A program made the translations under genes and the position numbers. Below are positions 1 to 11,600 of a stretch of DNA of 64,000 nt, piece by piece (within the stretch, counting starts at the first letter, position 1; the number at the start of each line of letters is the position of its first letter). The stretch is from the NCBI GenBank assembly GCA_002007465.1, contig LNAC01000003.1:9895515-9959514 (forward strand), in the 5' to 3' direction. Source of the DNA: Ailurus styani. Lineage: Eukaryota; Chordata; Mammalia; Carnivora; Ailuridae. The notes under the pieces are model-generated. The model saw only the letters and a list, made by a program, of their open reading frames with translations, was not told the DNA's origin and did not search any database.

Positions 1-342
1 GCCTACCCAAAATTCATACGTTGAAGCCCTAACCCTCCAGTGTGACTATATCTGGAGGTAGGGCCCTTAGGAAGTAATCAAAGTTAGAGGAGGTCATAAA
101 GGTGAGACCCTAACGCAGTAGGACTCATGAGAAAAGAAAGAGATCAATCTCTCTCTATCCTGTGAGTACCCAGCAAGAAGGCAGCTGTCTGCAAGGCAGG
201 AAGAGAGCTCTCACCAGACACTGAGTCAGTGAGAACCTTGATCTTGGATTTCTCAGCCTCCAGAACTGAGAGAAACAAATTTCTGTTATTTAAGCCACAC
301 AGTCTGTGGCATTTTGTTAGGAGAGCCTGAGTTGACTAACGC
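1..342 (+). mobile_element. MLT1-type (ERVL-MaLR) LTR, 5' end cut by window
   Basis: The window opens inside an LTR of the mammalian MaLR group. Recognisable parts, in order, are AAATTCATACGTTGAAGCCC near 10, the block TGTGACTATATCTGGAG at 40-57, a CCAGCCTCCAGAACTGAGAG-like segment near 257-272, and an end reading TTTAAGCCACACAGTCTGTG followed by TGACTAACGC. This order matches MLT1-family LTRs in forward orientation. It is an old, diverged non-coding relic. No internal retroviral sequence follows it, so it is probably a solo LTR. The exact subfamily is not assigned. Confidence 0.85.
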
Positions 343-1555
343 ATTTCCAAGTGTAGATTTGGACCCTTCTCTAGATTTACTCCAATGGTCTCTCTTAAGT
401 GATCAATTTTAATTTCCTCCCAGAAAGTTTTATTTCTCAAAGATCTTTGTAACTTTAACCTAACACAACAGGCATCTGTATTTACTCTGCGATCTTCCCC
501 AGATTGTCTCTCTTTCCTTCAGTGTCTGGTTCAAAGGCCTTTCAAATCAGCATACATTTAAACTGATGTCATTTTCCTCCGCCAGTCTAGCAAAGATTCT
601 TTAATGACAAATTCCAACACATTCTAGCATGGTGCAGGGGCTTTTCGTATATTCTTCTTGTATGGATATTTACTGGAGTAGCCCTCTGGAAAGGTTTGAC
701 AGTGTGTGCTAGAAGATTTAAAGACACTTTTATCTTTTGATATTATAAGTGCACTTCTAGGAATTTGTCCTAAGTCAGTGATGCCGAAAGGATTTTCTAG
801 GCAAGAATATTTGTCGTACCAAAAATAACAAATCAGGCTGCATATGCATCCGTAGACAAAAACCAGGGGAACTATGGTAGTCCACATGTTGGGATACTAT
901 GGAACCAAGAAGAGCATATTTACAAAAAAAATGATCTGGGGAAATTCTGATGATGCAATTAAAACTGAATACATGCTATGGTTCCACTGTTATGGTTCTG
1001 CACCTATGTAGGTCTGTATGTGTGTTTGTGAGTATTTGTAGGTAAAAGACAACAAAGGAATTTTAGTAGTGATTATTTTAGTTGTTATCATTTCAGCATT
1101 TATCTCTTTTCCAATTGATTTATAATAAATCTTACTTATGGAGTTAGAAAATAGTACCACGTTTTTAGAAGGTTTTGACAGGAGATGTCACAGTACTCTT
1201 ACACACTGGCGGATTTATTTTCCTACAACTGTCCCTGAGGTTGCTCTGTGTTCTAACTTATGCTGTGTATGACTTTGCTTACATCACTTTCCTTTACCGG
1301 AAAATGAAACATGTCCTTATATACCAGACTATATTCCTCCTATTATCCAAATTGCAGGCACAAGTAATATTCTCTGCAAAAATTTTCTAATCTCAAAAAG
1401 TATGATTCCTTTTTATGACATTTTAGAGAGCCACTTTATTTTAGTACCAAACATTGTTCACGAACAATAAGGAGGATATGAAAAAATTGTTCCTGCTGTG
1501 TTTGAGATTGTTAACACAAAGAATTGTTTCTTAGGCTGATCCCAAAATTCAAAGA
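343..1555. other. AT-rich unique sequence, no gene seen
   Basis: No recognisable repeat, splice-flanked exon or RNA gene was found. The open frames of 60-90 codons here (for example 624-887 minus and 1175-1390 plus) show no recognisable domain and fit chance openings. Confidence 0.6.
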
Positions 1556-1559
1556 TTAT

Positions 1560-1640
1560 GTGTTCTCTGGTCTGTACCCCTCTGGAGCTGACCTAATAGC
1601 CAAGCCCCTAGAGGGCACTCAATAAATATTTAATTGAATG
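1560..1640 (+). repeat. L2/MIR-type 3' tail fragment
   Basis: The segment GAGGGCACTCAATAAATATT followed by TAATTGAATGGA resembles the conserved end of ancient L2/MIR repeats, which end in a CTCAATAAATGTTTG-like stretch. It is a short, old fragment. Confidence 0.5.
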
Positions 1641-2554
1641 GACTGTTTGAAAGCTCTTCAAGACCAACCTTTCAAGTTACACTATGTAGAGAACATTCGT
1701 AGATAGAGCATTGACATCTTTATATCCTCATTTTAGTTGCATTGAATTTATAGTAAGAAGAGTGTTATGAATTCTTCATAAGTGCTTCAAAAGCAATCTT
1801 GGCATATTGATTAGAGACTGTTGCCTGTACAGGAACTATAGTTGCATTTCCAACTGTTGTTTGGTTGTAATTTTATTCCCAAGGGTAGAGCCAACCTGTT
1901 GTGTATTTTATAATAATATGTAATAATATGGTCCTGTAGTTTTACTATTTAGAAAATATATTTGCCACTTAAAGTGTCAGTCAAGAAGATATAAATGAGA
2001 AATAATAAGGCTTGCATTGTTAGACTATTATTCTCAATTTTTGAGAGTGGTTTATTTGAGTTGGCTGATTCACTTAAGTATCAGAGCAAATTGTCAAAAT
2101 TCTCCCAGATGAATTCAGTGAAATGTGAGATCCAGTAATGCTATGAAATTGTTTATTTTCTCCAAAAATAACAAACCAAACAAAAACAAAAAACACCCTC
2201 ACAAATACATAATGTTTATAAATGTGATTGACTTAGGGTTATTTCACTTTTTATGGTTATTACTATGCATATTTTCTTATCCACTGGGATTTTTAATACT
2301 CTGTGCTGAGTAAATCATTTTTTAGCACTTCATTTAAAACAATTTTTAAAGCAACTTTGGAAGTTGTCAACATTTTTTTGGTTGTTTTTAATACCAGGTA
2401 ATGGGCCTGCCTCGCTGAGTGGTAATTCTTGCTGGGTATCAAATCCCGTATTTAGTTTCAAGCCTCATGGCAGTAGCAGTGAGCAATCAGATCACAGACT
2501 ATTTCACATCTCTAGTTCAAGTGCATGATGCACTTCACAAAAATTTCAATAAGA
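1641..2554. other. AT-rich unique sequence, no gene seen
   Basis: Contains a small direct duplication, TAATAATATG, around 1910-1930, and otherwise nothing I can assign. Confidence 0.55.
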
Positions 2555-2567
2555 AAACACACATACT

Positions 2568-2772
2568 GGGCGCCTGGGTGGCTCAGTGGGTTAAAGCCTC
2601 TGCTTTCGGCCCAGGTCATGATCTCAGGGTCCTGGGATCGAGGCCCGCATCGGGCTCTCTGCTTGGCAGGGAGCCTGCTTCCCCCTCTCTCTCTCTCTCT
2701 GCCTGCCTCTCTGCCTCCTTGTGATCTCTCTCCCGCTGTGAAATAAATAAATAAAATCTTTAAAAAAAAAAA
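2568..2772 (+). mobile_element. CAN-SINE (tRNA-derived), full length
   Basis: The tRNA-like head, with an A-box-like GTGGCTCAGTGGG and a B-box-like GGGATCGAGG, is followed by a CT-rich section and an AATAAATAAAATCTTTAAAA tail. A 13-bp target-site duplication AAAACACACATAC flanks it, with the right copy at 2773-2785. The nearly intact structure suggests a fairly recent insertion. ORFs across it are translations of the SINE. Confidence 0.95.
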
Positions 2773-2785
2773 AAAACACACATAC

Positions 2786-3751
2786 ATAAGTGCCTAGAAC
2801 CACCTTTACTGTCGGCCTTAGGGCAAGAAGATAGTAAGGTAGAAGTCTAGCTTTTATGGTTTTTATTTTATTGGAAATAATCCTGACTGAGACGTGTATG
2901 AAAAAAAAAAACTGAGCCGAGTTGTTTCAGTATAAAAGGAAAGCAGCCTTTTAATTTTAAAACCTAAATGTATAAATAAAATCGTCCTCTGTCATGTAGC
3001 AGTGTGCTCTTTTAAGAGGGGGTAACAGATTCCAATAAGTCATTCAGACATAATCGGCCTGTTTTTATTAGTAGATTGAATTAGAGGTGCATTAAGGAAC
3101 CAATACCTGCCTTTTTGAGGATTATCCCAGGAAACAAATACTATCAACTTCATATGCAGCAGCCTATCTTCCAAACTCTAGTTTAATATAAATATTAACA
3201 AATTCCTTACTTTCTCTAGATGTCTCTTAGGCCCTGGCAGGATTTTGATGTCCCAGCCTCAGTAAAAAACAATCAACTTTCCTAAATAGGTTCTGCCTTA
3301 AAACATATGTATTTTCTTATAATACATGGATCTTCACTCATCTAGCAGCATAGAATAGCTGCACTTCAGATGCTTTCAAAAGGGAGTACATTTCTAAATT
3401 TCTTGTCACCCAACCCATATTTAAAATTTAATAGGCAGAAAGAACATTTATGACAGACTTCCTGGAGGATATGGAGTTCACCTACTCCTCAAAAATGCTA
3501 AAATGCAGAATGCTAAAATGTACTCTTGGCCTCCGTATCACTGAAGCACAGTTTTCTGCAATGCCATCAACCTCTCTTTCGGGTTATTTTAAGGTAAGAA
3601 ACAGTACTATGAAACTTGATCATGTTGGGTTTAAGAATGTTGAGAATTTTTTTCACTTTATTACACAGGGTCATCTTATGAAAATCTTGTGAAGAAGTAC
3701 CTTTCTTGTCTTAGGGTCAGTTCCTCTGAGCTATTGCTCAGCTTTTATTTT
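2786..3751. other. unique sequence between SINE and LTR
   Basis: No recognisable repeat or gene. Openings at 3450-3692 and 3689-3964 carry no known motif, and the second runs into the LTR. Confidence 0.5.
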
Positions 3752-4170
3752 ATGACCTGCAAGAGACTAGGTGACAGAGAAGTAGGAGAACTCGGATTTA
3801 TTTCACGCCGGTGGACCCAGATGAACTCGTGGTGGAAGTTCTGGGCCCCGGTAGTGGGGTTACAGGGTTTTTATAGGGCAGTGCAGAGGGTCAGGTTCCA
3901 AGGGCTATGCTGGGTGCTGGTAGGTGGGTTTAAACGGGGGGAGAAGGGCTGGGGTTTGCTCTAGGCTGTTAGGGCAGTGCACCCGCCTTGTGGCGGGAAG
4001 CCTGTTTACAGAAGCAGAAACAGCTGGTTATCTCTTGCTCCCGGTAGGGCTTCTAGTTATCTCTAGCTTATTGTTAGTAACTTTCCATCTTCTCGGGCCT
4101 CCTGGCCTGGGCCTGCTCTGGGTAATTTTCCTCTTCTATGGAACCTGAATTTTGAAATGACTATTTCCCA
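3752..4170 (-). mobile_element. solo LTR-like endogenous retroviral element, minus strand
   Basis: This block is distinctly GC-richer than its surroundings. Read on the minus strand it has an LTR promoter layout: a TATA box CCCTATAAAAACCC at about 3867-3880, then a GGGCCCAGAA stretch, then a polyadenylation signal AATAAA at about 3797-3803, roughly 70 bases after the TATA box. That spacing is typical of a U3-R boundary with a short R region. No flanking gag, pol or env sequence is visible, so it is probably a solo LTR. Edges are approximate and no clear target duplication was found. Confidence 0.6.
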
Positions 4171-4320
4171 CTTTTTGCATTGACTGTTAGAAAGCTTAAA
4201 ACCAAACGAATGGCTCAGTCGTACTAATTGTATTAGTTTCATTCCAGATTCAATTTTACATTCTTGCCCTTATTTTCCTTTTCCTATGTGTTTTCATCTT
4301 TTTTTAAATTTTGCAATTTT

Positions 4321-4553
4321 GGGGCGCCTGGGTGGCTCAGTGGGTTAAAGCCTCTGCCTTCAGCTCAGGTCATGATCTCAGGGTCCTGGGATCGAGGCCC
4401 ACATCGGGCTCTCTGCTCAGAAGGGAGCCTGCTTCCTCCTCTCTCCTCTCTCTCTGCCTGCCTCTCTGCCTACTTGTAATCTCTCTCTCTGTGTCAAATG
4501 AATAAATAAAAAATCTTTTTTAAAAAAATATAAAAATAAATAAATAAATAAAT
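4321..4553 (+). mobile_element. CAN-SINE, full length
   Basis: Head, CT-rich middle and an extended AAATAAATAAATAAATAAAT tail are present. A 15-bp target duplication AAATTTTGCAATTTT lies at 4306-4320 and 4554-4568. Confidence 0.95.
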
Positions 4554-4569
4554 AAATTTTGCAATTTTG

Positions 4570-6390
4570 TAGGTATTGGGGGTATCTTATTATGATACTT
4601 TCAAATATTTTTGGAATGTGATGGCCTATCAGCATAGAAAACTCTTTTCCTAAAACTAATCCTTAATGCTCTTTCTGGGATTAGAGATTCTTTTCTGTTG
4701 AGAAATTTGCCTTTTTCACCTTTAATTATCTTGATGAGATTCTGGTCTTTCCCTGATGTTTATAATAGTATTCCTGCTCATTCCTTTAGAGTATAGAGCA
4801 CTCCAGGGAACACAACTGCTGTAAAGAATTCTGAGATAAACTTAATCATCTTACCCTGCTGAAGGCATCACCCATTGTCTTCTTTCAGTGTATATTTGAT
4901 AGATACAATCCACTCATTTTATGAAGTAACTGAGAGGATTATCCATTCATTTTCCACCTTCTTGAGTCATTGATTCACAGCTTCTCTCTGTGTGCAATAA
5001 CACTGGTCTGACTTTATACAATTTTTCAATAGCTTTCTCAAAAATATAATTTGGTCATCAGCTCCTGTGGGTGAAAAAAATCCTGAAAACTCTTGATCAT
5101 TTTAAATTTAGCTGCAAAATTTAATTTTGTCCAAAGGAGCCTGACCCCTTTCTTCCTTTAATCCTTCATATGTTTCCAGCTCGTCGTGCACCTTGGCATT
5201 TCCCCGGAGTAAGTTCTACCGGGCACATTTTCTCACCTGCCATACTTACGTTGCAGGGATATAACTGAATTATATTTTGGAGGACTTAAACTCTTTCTAG
5301 CCACATGAAACCACAATGCAATCTCACTGTTGAAACTGGTCCTTTTGTTTTCCTGTTGCTCCTTTCAAAGGCTTTTAGCAAATCGTTTTTGTCCTACAAG
5401 CCCATCTATTCCATCCTGCTTTCTGCACGAGGGTGTTTGGAGATACAATATTTCAGTCCAGAGGCACATCTGAGAAATAACAACAAAGTTTAATAAGAGA
5501 TCATTTCAACTCCTCTGGGACAAGGAGAAATTTTCCTTGTTCAGAACAAAATTTTTTATTATTTCCTGCTCATGAATTTGGTGGAACAATCCAGGTAGCC
5601 CTTCACTGGATAAATGCTATACGCATGCAATGTATTAGATTTTCTAAGTTATCACCCTTGTTACCCCCACTTATTGTTTCTGTGTAAAAATAATTTTACT
5701 GCAACACAATTATAACCAATTTAAGTAACTTAATTACAGTGGTGGTGCTCTAGTACCAGATTAAATTAAGAGTAGTGAAAATTTTATTGTTATGTTTGTA
5801 TAAGAACACATCAAAACTCTTATCACTGGTAGAATGGGTGTTAGAGAAAATAAGTCCCAAGGTCACAAATTTAATGTATTTTATTATTATAAATATTTAC
5901 CATATAAACATTTAAATGTTTTTATAAACATAATATTTTGATGTTAAAGATCTCAGGAGATTGAAGAAAATGAAATTCCAGAGAAACGGACCACTTTCAA
6001 TCACATTAAATCAAACATTCTTCTCTTTATGTCAGCTTAATTTTATGAGAAAGGACACAGAAATAAATTACCTTTACTAAAAAACAGAGAAATTGTCATA
6101 TTGTGTAAGAAAAGTTAACGGTAGATTGTAAACTTGTTGACTCCTACAGTTTAATCTCTAATCCAATCAAACATTTGAGAATTTAAGCTTTCTTCCAAAT
6201 TCCCTTATCTTTCATCTTTTTTGTTGCTTATCTTAAGCAGAATCTTTTCTATTTTCTTATTCCCTGCCTCATTAGGCCCGCTTCCTGTCATATTTTCTAT
6301 ACTTGTGTACGTTCATTTCCAATTTTAAATATGATCCCTACCCACACTCTCAATTCTCTCCCATTACTGTTTAATGAGAACTCATTAATT
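4570..6390. other. unique sequence, no gene seen
   Basis: AT-rich with a few GC-richer patches, such as 5130-5240. No splice-flanked open frame or known repeat consensus was recognised. A processed pseudogene too decayed to name cannot be excluded. Confidence 0.5.
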
Positions 6391-6394
6391 GTTC

Positions 6395-7130
6395 AGGATT
6401 TACTGAGTAGTTATTATATTCTGGGCACTGTGGTAGGCACTACAGAAACAAAAATGAATAATACATAAACATTTCCCTTAAAAAGTTCACAGCCAGTAGA
6501 AGTCATAGGCACTCAAAGAAATAATTATTCTATAAAAAGATACGTAAAATAATGAAAAGACGGAATAAATGTCACTTCCCATTCAGAGTACACTGTAGTG
6601 CAGAGTTGGAAACAGCCGTTGGAAGAGGAGAAAAAACCTTTCACAAAAGCAATGATCTTTATCGAAGTAGATTTTTGCCTGGCAGAGACAAGATGTAGGC
6701 AGCTCTATAAGCAAAATAGCCTAAGTTCAGGATCAAAAATAGGTAATGTCACAGTACACTCGATGAATTGCAAAGAATTTGGTAAAGGGCTAGTGAGGGA
6801 TTGGCAAGGTGGTGTAAGAATGGTCTTGACAGGAAGATGCTTTTTTACATCAATTGTGTAGAAGAAGGAACATCATTAAAGAACTATAATCAAGGGAGGG
6901 AAATTGCTTTATTTTAGCAACATCACTTTGGTGACAGTATAGATGATGACCACAAGGGGATGAGGCCGAGTAGGGCATGAGGAATCTGTGAGGAAGCTGT
7001 TATCAAGTTTGGAAGGAAGATTTTGAGATTGGATATGGGACACTGGAAAGGGAGGAGAGCAGATGGTTGAGAGACATGTTTACATTGAGGACTATATATG
7101 TCCTGGGTATGGTTTGCTTATGGAAAGGTG
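6395..7130 (+). repeat. old interspersed repeat, probably L1M-type 3' region
   Basis: The start (TTATTATATTCTGGGCACTG, then GGTAGGCAC and an AATGAATAATACAT run) and the later GTGAGGAAGCTGTTATCAAG resemble the long purine-rich 3' regions of ancient mammalian LINEs, which carry a 'gggcactgtt..aggcac' entry. It is strongly diverged. Family assignment is uncertain and the edges are approximate. Confidence 0.4.
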
Positions 7131-7204
7131 ATGAAGCCATATAATTTAGGAATAAATTCCAGGTTTCTAGCTTATGTGAGTGGTAATGCTAATCATTTAC
7201 GATG

Positions 7205-7558
7205 GAGACTTCAGCTGAATACATAGTTACTTACTCTAATTTGTTCCTTTCTCTGTTGTAAATATATGTCCCTGATCCGTTGATTCATTTGTGGTCATAT
7301 GACATCCTCTGGGTAATGGAACATGACAAGGAATAAGCTCTAAGTGCTGGCTCTTGATTCACAATGTTTTCCTTTTCTCTCTGCCATGAGATTGGCAATG
7401 TTCCAAATAGACATTATTCCATCCACCTGGATCCCCAAATCAAGAGGACATGAAACAAAGTCCTAGCTGACCAAAAATGTCATTTCTTTCATTAAGCCAC
7501 TGAGTGATCAGGGTCATTTGTTATTGTGCCTAACCTAATCTGCCCTGACTGATAATAG
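7205..7558 (+). repeat. old LTR-like mammalian repeat fragment
   Basis: The end reads TTAAGCCACTGAGTGATCAG, then TTTGTTATTGTGCCTAACC and CCTGACTGATAATAG. This follows the usual end of a class of old mammalian LTR repeats (TTAAGCCACTGAG..TTTGTTA..CCTAACC..CTGACTGATA). The body is poorly conserved. Confidence 0.45.
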
Positions 7559-7742
7559 AGGTATGTGAAATAAAAAGGGAAACTTTGGAGAGAAGATGAT
7601 TAATTCACTTTTGGTTGGGTTGAGACTGGACCTTGAGAAGGCCCTTTTATTTATGGCATTAGAGAACTCATTGGGCATATTTCCATTTCACTGCTTTCTT
7701 TATTAATTGAGTACTCTTTTCCTGGTGGTTTACTTGTTGAGA

Positions 7743-7965
7743 GGTAGCATTACATAGTGTTAAAGGTGTGTTCTCTAAAACTACACTGCCTATGTATGAA
7801 TTCCAGATCTCATCATTTGTATACTTCAGTTTCCTCATCTATAAAATCAGGATGATCAAGCAATGTGCCTCATAAGATTGCTTTAAGGATTAAATGAAGT
7901 TATGTATCTGCACTTAGAAGAGTGTCTGGCTCATAATAAATGTTACGTAATGTTACTGTTACTAT
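7743..7965 (+). repeat. MIR
   Basis: Key MIR core stretches are visible: a CAGTTTCCTCATCTATAAAA block near 7828, GGATTAAATGAAGTTATGTA near 7887, and a GTGTCTGGCTCATAATAAAT end. A short TG run follows at 7969-7982. Confidence 0.85.
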
Positions 7966-8137
7966 TTTGTGTGTGTGTGTGTGCATAATTAGATCCTTTC
8001 AGAAAGCAGGTAGAATAATAAGGTAGGCATGCTTGTAAGATATTTCACTTTCCACTGACGCCGTAAGAAAAAATAGTGAAGAAAAAGATTTCTAGGCTTA
8101 TCTTTTGAGGAAAACTGCTCTATTGAAAATAATTTTT

Positions 8138-8338
8138 GGGCGCCTGGGTGGCTCAGTGGGTTAAAGCCTCTGCTTTCGGCTCAGGTCATGATCTCAGGGT
8201 CCTGGGATCGAGGCCCATATCGGGTTCTCTGCTCGACAGGGAGCCTGCTTCCTCCTCTCTCTCTGCCTCTCTGCCTACTTGTGATCTCTCTCTCTCTCTG
8301 TGTCAAATAAAGAAATAAAATCTAAAAAAAAAAAATAA
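8138..8338 (+). mobile_element. CAN-SINE, full length
   Basis: Complete head, CT tract and AAATAAAGAAATAAAATCT tail. A short target duplication of about 10 bp (AATAATTTTT) is seen at 8128-8137 and just after the A-rich end. Confidence 0.93.
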
Positions 8339-8349
8339 TAATAATTTTT

Positions 8350-8820
8350 ATCATTTACTTTAAAGTGAGAGTGCCTTATCTAAGTATAAAAATGTGTCTT
8401 AAAATTTGATTTATTCATTGGCATTAGCAATGTCTTTATGAGATGTGGAAGAATTATTTCCAGGCTAAACAATTCTTTGAAAATGAAGTTTGATCAAAGA
8501 AACATAAAAATGTCAAATGACTAATTAAAAGAAGGAAGAACTTATTGATGTAGCATGCTCTGGGAAAATACTGAAAATAATTATGTTATACTTGGGCTTC
8601 TTCCTCTTATTGGAGTTCCCATTATCTTCAATTTCTGGAATTACCACTGGCTGCTCGCATGTATCTGCCACACTGCCTATACTTGGAAAGCCCTGTCATT
8701 TGGTCTAGAGTGAGTTATCAAAGTCAGCTCTAATAAGCCTGAGGCTTCCATATGGAGAGAGCACACAAAGCTCTAGGCCTGGTATCTTTTATCTCAACCT
8801 GCAGAGTTGCGCCTTTTTGT
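8350..8820. other. unique sequence, no gene seen
   Basis: Nothing assignable apart from a somewhat GC-richer stretch at 8640-8800 without a usable open frame. Confidence 0.5.
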
Positions 8821-8822
8821 AG

Positions 8823-8851
8823 ATATGTTCCATGTAAGATATGGAACATAT
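8823..8851. repeat. perfect inverted repeat (hairpin)
   Basis: ATATGTTCCAT at 8823-8833 is exactly complementary to ATGGAACATAT at 8841-8851, with a 7-base spacer. It abuts the start of the following MIR. Confidence 0.8.
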
Positions 8852-8854
8852 GCA

Positions 8855-9070
8855 ATATGGCATAGTAGTTAAGAGGATCAGATCCACGTTAGCTGGAGCC
8901 AAATTCCAACCCACTCATAATTAGCGGGGTGCCCTGAATTTTTTACGTAGGTAAAATGGAATTGTAATAGCATCTACCTCTTAGATCGCAGGGATTAAAT
9001 GAGTTAATACACAAAAAGCAAATAGAACAGTCCCTTCCATAGCAAAAGTACTGAAGAGTTAGCTACTGTT
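8855..9070 (+). repeat. MIR
   Basis: Begins GGCATAGTAGTTAAGAGGAT, as MIR does, with GGATTAAATGAGTTAATACA near 8993. A central portion is diverged or partly deleted. Confidence 0.85.
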
Positions 9071-9089
9071 TTTGAAAATGGTTCTTCTG

Positions 9090-9284
9090 GGGGTGCCTGG
9101 GTGGCTCAGTCAGTTAAGCAGCTGCCTTCGGCATAGGTCATGATCCCAGGGTCCTGGGATCGAGCCCCACATAGGGCTCCCTGCTCCGCAGAGAATCTGC
9201 TTCTCCCTCTCCCTCTGTCTGCCGCTCTGCCTATTTATGCTCTCTCTCTGTCAAATAAATAAAATCTTAAAAAAAAGAAAGAAA
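9090..9284 (+). mobile_element. CAN-SINE, older subfamily
   Basis: The head reads GTGGCTCAGTCAGTTAAGCA rather than the GTGGGTTAAAGCC of most copies here, and a B-box-like GGGATCGAGCC follows. A perfect 16-bp target duplication GAAAATGGTTCTTCTG sits at 9074-9089 and 9285-9300, directly after the preceding MIR. Confidence 0.94.
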
Positions 9285-9645
9285 GAAAATGGTTCTTCTG
9301 CTAAAAATAATAATTTATTAAAAAGTTTCAAAACCACAGGAGATAAGTTGCATTCTACATTACTCTGTCTTCCTTTTCCATAATCCAAATTTAGAACCAC
9401 AGAAAACACTTCATACACATTTTTTAATTGGTCTGCTCTTAAAAACAATCCATTTAAAGATGTTAGGTAAAATGACTGGTAAGAAAGCAGGCTAGTGAAC
9501 GTGATACTAGTAGGCAGGTGATGTTGTTAGCGCCACACAAATCAACCCAGTAAGTTGGGTGCCTCCAGTACCTACATGAGTGATGTTGTCAACCATCAGA
9601 AAAGCGTATAGCTTTCCTTATCCTTCACTATTAGAGAAACATTTC

Positions 9646-9834
9646 TTTTTTTTTTAAGATTTTATTTATTTATTTAACAGAAATTACAAGTAGGCAGAGA
9701 GGCAGGCAGAGAGAGAGGAGGAAGCAGGCTCCCCACTGAGCAAGGAGCCCGATGAGGGCCTCGATCCCAGGACCCCGAGATCATGACCTGAGCCGAAGGC
9801 AGAGGCTTTAACCCACTGAGCCACCCAGGCGCCC
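9646..9834 (-). mobile_element. CAN-SINE, full length, minus
   Basis: The plus strand shows a T-rich start, AAGATTTTATTTATTTATTT, then a purine-rich tract and GAGCCACCCAGGCGCCC at the end. Target duplication AGAAACATTTC is at 9635-9645 and 9835-9845. Confidence 0.95.
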
Positions 9835-9849
9835 AGAAACATTTCAAGT

Positions 9850-11260
9850 AAGTGTTTATTAAGAAGCTATAGTGGATGGGGTATCCTGTCAAATATGATC
9901 AAAAACAAATGTTTAAGATGTAACCTTTGCCCTTAAACAATGTTGGCTCTTGAGCGCACCTGTTCTCTCCTACCTGTTCCCACCTTGCTTTGGAAGTACA
10001 CCTGTGAGGTGTTGTCAGTGACCATGGACAAAGTGGACAGTGCGCTTTATCCACCCGAATTATCTGAATATTAAGTTTAAAGTGAAAGCATGAGGAATAA
10101 ATAACCAATGACACTTCCTAAACAAGAAAGATAGTCCTTCGTACAGTTTAGAGAAATGTTAACATATAGAAGATAGTTTTTAATTATTTTAAAGCATAAA
10201 AGAGCATATGATTCCCTCAGTTTCTCTCTCTCTCTTCCATTTTCAAGTCAAACTTATCATGTTTTGATTTCCTTTTTTTTTTTTTTTTTTTTGTTTGGTT
10301 GACGTACATGTTTTCATTTCTATTTAAATCATTGTAGTGGTCTGGTTAGCCTACCTTGTTACATATAACGATGCTGAAGAACAACACTGTTGAATGAGTT
10401 CTTGAACATGCGTTTTCTGAATGTTATATGTCTGTTCTTGAATTATTTTTCAGATTGTTTTGGTTTGGGGTTTGTTATGACACCACATTTTTAAAAAACA
10501 TCTTTAGATTACAATGTTTTCTTAAAGGAGGGAAACAAAACCCTGACGTATTATAGTTCTCTCACCAGAGAAAAAGAAAGTGTACAAGAGTATTAAACTG
10601 CAGGCAAGCAGCAATAGCAATAACATCTAAACTAGAACACAGAGACCCTAACGGTTTCAGTTGTCAAGCTGGCTTCTTGGCCGCTAGCACATGTTAGTAT
10701 GGGAATTAGAAAGGGTGCCCTTCTAAAGGGCAAAATAAATGTTCATAAAAATCAAACATTTTCATCAAGTAACTGAATCTAATCCCTCAAATGACCGAGA
10801 AGCACAGGCAGGGAACCTTTCCCTTGCTAGGCAAAAATGACACGAGAGGCCAAAGGGGCCAGATTGAACCAGAAACTCTGCAGGCCCATATGCCAGGAGG
10901 TGAGTCAGAAAAGGTGTTACGTGCAACAGGGAATAGAAGTAACAGTTCAAGCTGGTGTGCTGGAATAAGGTTTTGAATCCAAAAAAGAAGATGAGCAATA
11001 AAGCATGTTCAAATCAGGAGGGCAAGAAAAGGGTAAGCAGAGGCATTCTGATTGACTGATGATTGATTGGCTAGAATATCATCAGATGGCAGTTATTGCT
11101 TTTGTGAGCTGGAGGGATATGAACATATGCTGGGGTGACCCTGTTAAAAGGGCTGAGACTGTTAACTTTCCAACCTTTGGTAAGGTTAGAGTTTCCCTGA
11201 ATCTGCAAGGTCAAGGACACATTTCTTTTAGCCCAAATTCTTTCTATTACTCGCAGAGTC
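9850..11260. other. unique sequence with a T-run, no gene seen
   Basis: Includes an uninterrupted run of about 20 T near 10273-10292. The stretch 10780-10990 is relatively GC-rich and open on both strands for 60-77 codons, but has no recognisable motif. Confidence 0.5.
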
Positions 11261-11264
11261 TATA

Positions 11265-11600
11265 ACTCAGAGAGTCTATAAGAAAAGCCCTTAAAATCTC
11301 AGTGGCTTGTAACAGAAGTGTATTTCTTGCTTATGGTGAACAGGTAAGGGAGGAGCAGGGGCATGCAGATGGCTTTGCTTCCTAATGTACTCAGAGATTC
11401 AATATGGCTGAAGTTCCATCCCCTGTAGCTGTAGTCTCTGGAACAGTAGTAGGCCTTTACTTTGCCTCTATTGACTGCTGAGTCCAGAATCGATGCACAT
11501 CACTTCAGCTCACATGTCATTGGCTATTTCTAGTCATGTGGCTCCACTTAACTTCCAGAAGTGTAGGTAATGTAGAAAACTTATGGAGTATTTGGTGAAT
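11265..11600 (-). repeat. old interspersed repeat, family uncertain
   Basis: Phrases such as AATCTCAGTGGCTTGTAACA near 11296, and CACATGTCATTGGCTATTTC with GTCATGTGGCTCCACTTAAC near 11510-11555, are typical of an old mammalian LTR or DNA repeat read in reverse (cf. 'cattggccagaactagtcacatggcccc'). It is too diverged to name. Confidence 0.45.

Noticed and set aside
2419..2787. ORFs encoding peptides such as GAWVAQWVKASAF or APGWLSGLKPL here and at many other sites
   Set aside because: These are translations of CAN-SINEs in the two open frames; the same peptides recur at every SINE copy.
8823..8851. Hairpin considered as a microRNA precursor
   Set aside because: An 11-bp stem is far too short for a microRNA precursor.
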